Origin: Paenibacillus sp. J23TS9 | Lineage (GTDB): Bacteria; Bacillota; Bacilli; Paenibacillales; Paenibacillaceae | Reading direction: 5' to 3' | Length of the DNA stretch: 64,000 bases | Assembly (NCBI RefSeq): GCF_018403225.1 | Contig: NZ_BOSG01000001.1 | Span: 2,418,001-2,482,000, forward strand | Part shown: positions 57,744 to 64,000 of the stretch, in pieces | Position numbering within the stretch: position 1 is the first letter of the stretch | Layout of the letters: each line of letters begins with the position of its first letter | Notes under the pieces: model-generated | Databases searched by the model: none | What the model was told of the DNA's origin: nothing | Seen by the model: only the letters and a program-made list of their open reading frames with translations | Made by a program: the position numbers and the translations under genes

Positions 57744-60239
57744 TTATTGTGGGCGGGTGCGTCTTGTCGCTATAGCCTCCAGCGGATCGTCCGGCCAATA
57801 ATGCTTGGGATACCGGCCTTTTAAATCTTTCCTCACTTCAAAATATCCGCTTTTCCAAAAGCTCGCCAGATCAGAAGTAATCTGGACAGGGCGCTGAGCG
57901 GGCGACAAAAGATGAAGTGTCAGCGGTATTTTACCATGACCAATCCTTGGCGTTTCATGTAGTCCGAACATCTCCTGAAGCTTGACCGCCAGGGCGGGTT
58001 GCCTCGGATCGCTGTAATCCACGGCTATTCTTGATCCGCTTGGAACGGTGATATGTGTAGGTATTTCCTTGTCGAGACGACTCTTTTTATCCCAGCCCAG
58101 CTTTTGCTCAAGGATCGCTGCAAGCTGCAGCTTCTGGAGATCTGTACGGCTCCTCATTCCATAAAGATACGGCAGGAGCCACTCCTCCAGGTTCCCCAGA
58201 AGCGCTTCTGCAGTCATCTCCGGCCAATCCGGATCCGCCATGTGCATCAGCTGCAAACGCTGACGCAGCTGTTTGGCCTGCTTGGTCCAAGGCAGAATAT
58301 CCAGTCCCTCGGTCCGTATACCTGTCAGGAGAGCAGCGGCTACCAACTCTTGAGGAGGCTGCATGGCCTGCGACTCCCGGAGTATGATTGCTCCCAGACT
58401 CGTCTGATTCCGGGCCTTAACAGTGCTGAGCCCCGAATCCCATTCTACAATCATTTCTTCCTCTATATCATCCTGATGATATCGCTGCAGGTCCTCAATG
58501 CTCAGTGGAGCAGCCAGCAAAATTTTACCCTCCGCACCTTTCTGATCATCCACCGCAGCCACCGTGACATATGATGAACGGCTGAGCAGCTGCGCTCCTG
58601 AAAGTTCCACTCCCCGGCCCGAGGTCAGCAAAAACTTGCCTCCGCCGCGGCTCTGACCAATCCGGTCCGGATAAGCAAAAGATAATAAAAGCCCGCACTT
58701 CTCCGAATCAACTGCTTCTCCATCCTTAATGCCCAATTGTTTCCGGATATGCCGGCTTTCACGTGCAATATGCTTTAATATTGTCTCTTCTGTATTTGCT
58801 GATGTTATACCTCTCTGATCCCATAAGGAAATAGCCTCGATCCGGCTTCGGATGTCCGCATCTTTGTCCTTGGGGCTGCCCCGGAAAATATCTCTCTCCT
58901 GCAGCAGAGCAGCTATGGAGGCAGCAAGCCCTCCCATACCCATCCCCACAGCCTGGAGCATCATTGCTGCCAGCCGGGGATGCATGCCAAACTCCGCCAT
59001 CCGCTTCCCTTTATCAGTGATCATCCCGCCCAGATTAATTGCCCCGAGGCGCTGCAATAGCTCTCTCCCCCGCTCAAAGGCGGCCTCCGGCGGAGGATCA
59101 AGCCACAGCAAGCTTTTGGGCTCTTGAACTCCCCATGCCGCGAGCTCAAGTGCTAACGGCGTTAAATCCGTCTCCAGAATCTCCGGCTGATTCCGCTGTT
59201 TCAAGTGATCATGTACTTCATGGCTCCACAGCCTGTACGCCACTCCCGGAGCCGTCCGTCCCGCCCGGCCTCTGCGCTGGTCTGCAGAAGCCCTTGATAC
59301 CTGGCTTGTTGCCAAATAAGGCATTCCTGAGCGCGGAGAAAAAAGCTGTGTACGCATATATCCGCTGTCCACCACAATCCGAACACCGTCTATTGTTAAG
59401 CTCGTTTCCGCAATGGAAGTTGACAGTATTATCTTGCGCCGGTTTTCCGTATCCGGACGCACGGCAGCATCTTGTTCATTTTGCGGCAGCTGACCATACA
59501 GCGGCCTAACCACATATCCGGATGGAAGTACTGCTCTATCCAGCTCTGCATGCAGCCTGCGGATTTCCCCGGCTCCGGGCAGGAAGACCAGAATATCGCC
59601 GGGATGTGCTGCGGCAGCCTCCCGGATAACAGCTGCCAGATGCTGCTCGAGTTTCTGTCCGTTAGCTGGCGGTGTATATATCGTTTCTACCGGAAACTGC
59701 CGTCCAGGACAGTTCACGACAGATGCATGCCCCAGCAGCGTAGCGACAGGCTCTGCTTCAAGCGTCGCCGACATCACCAGAATCCGTAAATCCTCCCTGA
59801 GGACAGACCTGGATTCAAGTGCCAGAGCGAGACCAACATCACCCTGTAAATTACGTTCATGAAATTCGTCAAAAATGATCATCCCGACGCCTTCAAGCTC
59901 AGGATCATTTTGCAGCATCCGGGTCAAAATCCCCTCCGTCACTACTTCTATCCTTGTATTTTTACCTGTCTTACTATCCATCCTTACCCGGTAGCCGACA
60001 GTTTCTCCAGTCTGCTCGCCGAGCATTTTGGACATATATTCCGCTGCAGCCCGCGCTGCGAGCCTGCGCGGCTCCAGCATAATGATTTTTCGGCCATGCA
60101 GCCAAGATTCGTTCAGGAAAGCCAGTGGAACCTGGGTCGTCTTCCCCGCCCCCGGCTCAGCAATGAGGACCGCCGATGTATCTGATCGCAATCGTTCAAT
60201 CAGCTCTGGCAGTACCCTCTGTATCGGTAATTCATTCAT
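57744..60239 (-). CDS. hrpB: ATP-dependent RNA helicase HrpB
   Basis: 831 residues. Walker A is AEPGAGKTT (28-35), the DEAH-box variant DEFHERN at about residue 115, SAT in MSATLEAE, and the helicase C-terminal motif VI as QRRGRAGRTAPG; the last 250 residues are the HrpB-specific domain with PTHITVPSGSRIAVDYSDP near the end. This protein family is a DEAH-box helicase of unknown biological role. Divergent from gluQRS. No obvious promoter was found in the spacer. Confidence 0.93.
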   Translation of the reverse strand: MNELPIQRVLPELIERLRSDTSAVLIAEPGAGKTTQVPLAFLNESWLHGRKIIMLEPRRLAARAAAEYMSKMLGEQTGETVGYRVRMDSKTGKNTRIEVVTEGILTRMLQNDPELEGVGMIIFDEFHERNLQGDVGLALALESRSVLREDLRILVMSATLEAEPVATLLGHASVVNCPGRQFPVETIYTPPANGQKLEQHLAAVIREAAAAHPGDILVFLPGAGEIRRLHAELDRAVLPSGYVVRPLYGQLPQNEQDAAVRPDTENRRKIILSTSIAETSLTIDGVRIVVDSGYMRTQLFSPRSGMPYLATSQVSRASADQRRGRAGRTAPGVAYRLWSHEVHDHLKQRNQPEILETDLTPLALELAAWGVQEPKSLLWLDPPPEAAFERGRELLQRLGAINLGGMITDKGKRMAEFGMHPRLAAMMLQAVGMGMGGLAASIAALLQERDIFRGSPKDKDADIRSRIEAISLWDQRGITSANTEETILKHIARESRHIRKQLGIKDGEAVDSEKCGLLLSFAYPDRIGQSRGGGKFLLTSGRGVELSGAQLLSRSSYVTVAAVDDQKGAEGKILLAAPLSIEDLQRYHQDDIEEEMIVEWDSGLSTVKARNQTSLGAIILRESQAMQPPQELVAAALLTGIRTEGLDILPWTKQAKQLRQRLQLMHMADPDWPEMTAEALLGNLEEWLLPYLYGMRSRTDLQKLQLAAILEQKLGWDKKSRLDKEIPTHITVPSGSRIAVDYSDPRQPALAVKLQEMFGLHETPRIGHGKIPLTLHLLSPAQRPVQITSDLASFWKSGYFEVRKDLKGRYPKHYWPDDPLEAIATRRTRPQ

Positions 60240-60363
60240 TCTCTTCTCACCATGTCTTTCGATCGTATACTTGTCTTGCTTTCATTATAGAGCCTTGGAG
60301 CACTGGATATCCACGTCGGTTTGCTATAAAATGTACGAAGCTGCAAAAAGGAGACGATTGCAC

Positions 60364-61353
60364 TTGAGCCAAAACAAACGTCAGGTGCGAGGCAGATTCG
60401 CACCTACACCTTCAGGCGAGCTGCATATTGGCAACGCATGGGCGGCTTTGCTTTCTTGGCTTCAGATCCGCAGCCGGCAAGGAAGTTTCGTGCTGCGGAT
60501 GGAGGATATCGATACACAGCGGTCCAGACCGCACTTGGCAAGACAAATTCTTGACGACCTGTACTGGCTAGGGCTGGACTGGGATGAAGGTCCGGATGTA
60601 GGCGGTCCTTTTGGTCCGTATACCCAAAGCGAGAGGATCGAGTATTACAATGAAGCCTTGAAGCAGCTTGATGGCAAAGGATGCCTTTATCCCTGTTATT
60701 GCAGCCGCGCTGATCTATTAGCAGCTGCACGCGCACCCCACGGATTATCATCGGAAGGTCCCGCATATCCAGGAACCTGCCGCCATCTGACGCAAGAAGA
60801 AGCTGCCCGCAAGTCCTTGGTTAAAGCCCCTTCATTACGGTTCAAAGTTGGCCATGAAATGCTTATTTTCCGGGATGGTGTTGCCGGCCGTCAGGAGTTT
60901 GATGCCGCCAGCGGCGGCGACTTCATCGTGCGGAGAGCAGATGGAATGATATCGTATCAATTGGCTGTTGTCGTAGATGATGACCGGATGCATATTACGG
61001 ATGTCCTCAGAGGATCAGATCTGCTGGATTCCGTCCCCAGGCAGCTCATGCTTTATAAAGCGCTTGGTTTGCATGCCCCAACTTTTGCCCATGTTCCCCT
61101 GTTCATGGGTCCGGATGGCAAACGACTGGCCAAGCGGCATGGCGGAACCAGCCTGGCAGCACTTCGTGAAATGGGTGTCACTGCCGAGCAAGTGGTCGGC
61201 TGGCTCATGTGGATCGCAGGCCTGACAGAGAAGCTGGAGCCATTGACAGCCAGAGAGTGTATACCTCTCTTCCTTATGGAGAAGCTTCCTTCTGATCCGA
61301 TCATCATCACCGAAGTGACGTTATCCCGTCTGCATGGAACTAAAATCCCATAA
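60364..61353 (+). CDS. gluQ: Glutamyl-Q tRNA(Asp) synthetase (GluQRS)
   Basis: About 329 residues. RFAPTPSGELHIGNAWAAL is the HIGH-type motif, and KRLAKRHGG the KMSKS-like loop. The zinc site is CYCS-type LYPCYCSRADL with TCRHL. It lacks an anticodon-binding domain, as expected for GluQRS, which attaches glutamate to queuosine of tRNA(Asp). TTG 60364 (or 60358) follows AAAGGAG. The frame runs further upstream without an SD. Confidence 0.9.
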   Translation: MSQNKRQVRGRFAPTPSGELHIGNAWAALLSWLQIRSRQGSFVLRMEDIDTQRSRPHLARQILDDLYWLGLDWDEGPDVGGPFGPYTQSERIEYYNEALKQLDGKGCLYPCYCSRADLLAAARAPHGLSSEGPAYPGTCRHLTQEEAARKSLVKAPSLRFKVGHEMLIFRDGVAGRQEFDAASGGDFIVRRADGMISYQLAVVVDDDRMHITDVLRGSDLLDSVPRQLMLYKALGLHAPTFAHVPLFMGPDGKRLAKRHGGTSLAALREMGVTAEQVVGWLMWIAGLTEKLEPLTARECIPLFLMEKLPSDPIIITEVTLSRLHGTKIP

Positions 61354-61400
61354 AAAACCTCTATCTTTGCCTGAGCTGAAGGTAAAGATAGAGGTTTTTT
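61353..61400. terminator. Bidirectional terminator after GluQRS
   Basis: AAAAAACCTCTATCTTT (61353-61369) pairs with AAAGATAGAGGTTTTTT (61384-61400). The convergent DnaJ-like gene also ends here. Confidence 0.85.
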
Positions 61401-61425
61401 ATTTTGCTATACAACGAATAAGCAC

Positions 61426-61803
61426 CTAAGAATCCTCCAAGCGATCTCGCATCTTTTGCTCATATTCCAAAAACGCCGTACTGCCGCTTAAGCCTCTCTG
61501 CTCAGTCAGCATTTGAAAGCGCAGCTTCTTCTCAGTCAGTGTTTTTTTCAGCTTTTCCTTCTCGCCGGCGGTCTCGCAGGCATGAACTAAATCCTGCAGC
61601 TTCAGCAGTTCTCCCTTCAGCTGCATTTCCTCTGGAATGAACCCGGCATTTTTCATGATTTTATATGACATGCGGAGGTCTTCAGGAATCTGAGACGTAT
61701 CTTCGAGCTCCAGCGGCTTTCCTTTACCTGCCAGATCCTTGAATTCACCCTGATTCATTGCCCGGGTTATTCTTTGTTCTGCAAGCCAAGACATGATACT
61801 CAT
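61426..61803 (-). CDS. DnaJ-homologue DUF1992 family protein
   Basis: 125 residues. MSWLAEQRITRAMNQGEFKDLAGKGKPL is the start of DUF1992, and the following RMSYKIMKNAGFIPEE is its second block. The family is named after human DNAJC28 but has no J-domain here. ATG 61803 follows AAGGAGGG. Downstream of the SDR gene on the same strand. Confidence 0.88.
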   Translation of the reverse strand: MSIMSWLAEQRITRAMNQGEFKDLAGKGKPLELEDTSQIPEDLRMSYKIMKNAGFIPEEMQLKGELLKLQDLVHACETAGEKEKLKKTLTEKKLRFQMLTEQRGLSGSTAFLEYEQKMRDRLEDS

Positions 61804-61886
61804 GCGAGGTCAGCCCTCCTTATGTTCTAAAGTAACCTTCTTTCTATGTAATCATGTACCGCGGGGCATGTCAAACTAGAAGAAGA

Positions 61887-61910
61887 CCGCTTCCGCAGCT
61901 GCGGAAACGG
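61887..61910 (-). terminator. Terminator after the SDR gene
   Basis: CCGCTTCCGC and GCGGAAACGG form an inverted repeat around AGCT with one mismatch. On the minus strand TCTTCTTCT follows. Confidence 0.6.
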
Positions 61911-61934
61911 CCTTTATTTCCAACATATCCTACA

Positions 61935-62741
61935 TTAGCAGAGTAGCGATTCCGCTCCGTCAATAATAATCTGTGCGCCTGTAATATGACAGGCCTCATC
62001 CGACCCCAGAAACGCCACAAGATCAGCCACGTTTTCCGGGTCCCCAGGTCCATCAGCCAGCGGCTGACTTCCTTCCGGGAACTGTACCGGGATGACGATT
62101 TCCTTCAGCTCTTCGGTTTTCTCCGTGCTTTGGTCGATATTGGTTGAAATGGAACCCGGGCAGATGACATTCACACGGATTTTGAATTTGGCCAGCTCCA
62201 GCGCAGCCATTTTGGCAAAGGCTACTTGACCTGCCTTTGAGGTACTGTATGCGGACATACCAAAATTCGAGAACGTGCGGTTGCCGTTAATGGAACTCGT
62301 AATAATGACGCTGCCACCGTGCTGTTTCAAGTGGGGTATGGCATATTTGACTGTCAAAAATGTGCCGTTCAGATTCACGCTCAGCGTATGCTGCCAGTCC
62401 TCCAGCTTCATATCTTCAATAGGTGAAAGCACGCCATTGATCCCTGCATTGGCAAAAACAACATCAACCGAGCCGAACAGTTCTACCGTTTCGAGAACCG
62501 CTTTTTCCACACGGGCCGCATCCGAGGTATCCACATCAAAAGCGCGTGCGGAGCCCGGACGAATGGCATTAATCTCCGCTTCTGTCTGAGCAGTGCGGTC
62601 GTTTAAAAGATCGAACAAAGCCACATTGGCTCCCTCTGTAGCCATTTTGATGGCAGCCGCTTTTCCAATGCCGGAACCGGCTCCCGTTACAATCGCTGTC
62701 TTTCCTGTAAAACGCAGTTTATTTACCTGCTCCTGGCTCAT
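61935..62741 (-). CDS. SDR family oxidoreductase
   Basis: 268 residues. TGAGSGIGKA (Rossmann), NAG in FANAGING, SSING with the catalytic serine, and YSTSK catalytic Tyr-Lys. The SISTNI segment and closing GAQIIIDGAESL fit classical SDR. Cofactor likely NAD(P); substrate unknown. GGAGA before ATG. Confidence 0.92.
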   Translation of the reverse strand: MSQEQVNKLRFTGKTAIVTGAGSGIGKAAAIKMATEGANVALFDLLNDRTAQTEAEINAIRPGSARAFDVDTSDAARVEKAVLETVELFGSVDVVFANAGINGVLSPIEDMKLEDWQHTLSVNLNGTFLTVKYAIPHLKQHGGSVIITSSINGNRTFSNFGMSAYSTSKAGQVAFAKMAALELAKFKIRVNVICPGSISTNIDQSTEKTEELKEIVIPVQFPEGSQPLADGPGDPENVADLVAFLGSDEACHITGAQIIIDGAESLLC

Positions 62742-62884
62742 TCGTATCTCTCCTTTGGTATCCTGATTCTAGTATGTTTCATCTGTCTCAAGATTACCCA
62801 AAAAGAGCTTATGCTTAATCACCTAGCAAAAACATTTTTATTCCTGTATATATTTTGAATTTCTGTAAATCCTCGTTATTCCTG

Positions 62885-63691
62885 TTACCACTGAAGCTCC
62901 AAAAACGCAGCATCATCCTCAAGTCCGCCTGTATGAGGGGCATCAAGGAGAATCTGGATCTGTTCATCCGGCAGCAGCTGGCGGATCGGATCCAGATCAT
63001 CCAGACCATCCGTATAGAGCTGAAGACGCATTGGTAATCCGTATTCCAGACGGGTCTGGTATACATGGGGCGAACCGCCGACCGGCCCCGTTAAGGTGGA
63101 CCAGCGTTCATTCGTCAGCATCGTTTCGTGGAAATATTCGCTAATCTCCGCATCATTTTTCCAGAAGCGCAGCCGTGAGTCCCCCTGCCATGCCATCCAG
63201 ATTCTACCCTGCCTTTTCCTTGCTGTAGGCAGCTCGATGCGGCCACAAATATACATCGTCTGGCTTCCAAGACGCTGTTTGTCTTCCAGTACCTCGCGCA
63301 GCAGCGCCGGGACTTCTCCCGGGGGCGTCAGCTGTTTAAGCTGCTCGGAAGCTGATACGGTAATTTCCTGCATGAAGCTTGTAAAAGCTGCAGAGGACCA
63401 CTCGCGCGTGGTACCCAGCCAGTCCAGCAGCGTATTGCCAAGAAATCGTGCAGCGAAATCACCTTGGTAGCTCTGTCCGACTCCGTCGCAAAGAACAAAA
63501 TTACATGAGTTTCCATCCATATGAACACCAACAAAATCCTGCCCTTTCTCTCCCTGCACTAGACTTTCCATTGCGCGCCCATAAGCATATCTGCAGACAA
63601 AACGACCTTGATATGTAGAAAGCCGATGCTCGGAGGACTGGGAACTGACAAACGTGAATAAGCCTTGAGTTGCAGCCGTATTGGTTTTCAT
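62885..63691 (-). CDS. PP2C-like protein phosphatase
   Basis: 268 residues. FVLCDGVGQSYQGDFAARFLG is the PP2C DG motif, WQGDSRLRF and TDGLDDLD the second and third metal motifs, and LEDDAAFLEL the last. Serine/threonine phosphatases of this type act in stress signalling. GGAAGGGG before ATG. The 5' neighbour overlaps the window edge. Confidence 0.85.
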   Translation of the reverse strand: MKTNTAATQGLFTFVSSQSSEHRLSTYQGRFVCRYAYGRAMESLVQGEKGQDFVGVHMDGNSCNFVLCDGVGQSYQGDFAARFLGNTLLDWLGTTREWSSAAFTSFMQEITVSASEQLKQLTPPGEVPALLREVLEDKQRLGSQTMYICGRIELPTARKRQGRIWMAWQGDSRLRFWKNDAEISEYFHETMLTNERWSTLTGPVGGSPHVYQTRLEYGLPMRLQLYTDGLDDLDPIRQLLPDEQIQILLDAPHTGGLEDDAAFLELQW

Positions 63692-63704
63692 AGAATACCC
63701 CTTC

Positions 63705-64000
63705 CTACGCTCTGACCGGCGTTGCCGCCGACATTTGGAATCCGATGGACACGAGCTCCGAACAGCTTCCTGGAAGCATCATCAAAGCTCCGGGTGCAAG
63801 CAGATAATCAGCCTCGGCCAGCATCTCCCGGTAGCTCTCCGGCAGAGGTGAGGACATATTCCGCAGCTTTGCCGCATGCTCATCCCTCAGCTCGGTTTCC
63901 GTGTGGATTCCTTTCCAACGCCTCGGCTGCAAGATAGGCTCATCCAGCATATGATCGGAGATAAAGATATTTTCCACGAGCACATTTCCGTCTGGTACAC
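63705..64000 (-). CDS. Unrecognised protein, 5' end outside the window
   Basis: About 98 codons of an open frame at the right edge, ending GFQMSAATPVRA. ENIFISDHMLDEPILQPRRW and LPESYREMLAEADYLLAPGA have no recognised family. It is 13 bases upstream of the PP2C-like gene on the same strand, so a common operon is likely. Confidence 0.55.
   Translation of the reverse strand, partial: VPDGNVLVENIFISDHMLDEPILQPRRWKGIHTETELRDEHAAKLRNMSSPLPESYREMLAEADYLLAPGALMMLPGSCSELVSIGFQMSAATPVRA

Noticed and set aside
1..64000. CRISPR arrays, integron attC sites, insertion sequences, tRNA or rRNA genes
   Set aside because: No spaced direct repeats, attC-like pairs, transposases, integrases or recognisable RNA genes were seen.

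Overview
The window looks like a chromosomal segment of a Paenibacillus-type Firmicute. The evidence is an AraC-family regulator with an extracytoplasmic sensor domain, strong AGGAGG ribosome sites with many GTG and TTG starts, intrinsic terminators with long T-tracts, a secreted GH8 multidomain enzyme, a YteA-type DksA protein, a DivIVA-like protein and a homologue of the Bacillus replication terminator protein Rtp. No rRNA, tRNA, CRISPR array, transposase, integrase or phage gene was recognised. Gene calls rest on reading the translated sequence; family names come from recognised motifs, not from a database search.

Layout. Bases 1-7060 hold a truncated AraC/Cache regulator, a histidine phosphatase with an APH-like kinase, a RidA protein, an orphan PAS sensor kinase and a second histidine phosphatase. 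Bases 7064-11590 encode a 1508-residue secreted protein that joins a purple-acid-phosphatase-like half to a GH8 glycosidase half. Bases 11.8-20.2 kb carry mostly minus-strand small enzymes and membrane proteins (Nudix, monooxygenase, GNAT, VOC, APH, methyltransferase, VanZ, GrpB, serine hydrolase). Bases 20.5-27.3 kb, on the plus strand, form a signalling and glycosylation unit: response regulator, sensor kinase, GT39, GT2, DUF2304, a small EamA/SMR-like transporter and a secreted protein with a copper-amine-oxidase-N-like domain. Bases 27.3-49.3 kb are a long, mainly minus-strand accessory array of GNAT, Nudix, GrpB, APH, HAD, HIT and DUF genes, increasingly AT-rich after about 34 kb, with several decayed genes and an MFS efflux gene behind a striking leader. 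Bases 49.6-64 kb return to core-like content: DivIVA-like protein, zinc/cadmium CDF exporter, YteA, oxidoreductase, Rtp homologue, acyltransferase, pirin plus DoxX, HrpB, GluQRS, an SDR and a PP2C-like phosphatase.

How the parts may work together. The two-component pair at 20.5-22.5 kb and the following glycosyltransferase operon share GTTAAG-type repeats with the same 23-base phasing, suggesting the regulator controls the operon; the GT2, SMR-like and GT39 trio fits synthesis, flipping and use of a polyprenyl-phosphate sugar on the cell surface. DoxX and pirin lie behind an 18-base palindrome resembling the Bacillus MhqR box, which suggests quinone or electrophile control. The MFS gene at 34.7 kb has a 19-codon leader ORF whose last codons form one arm of a hairpin at the MFS ribosome site, the architecture of drug-inducible translational attenuation. 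The Rtp homologue near 53 kb suggests the window is close to the replication terminus.
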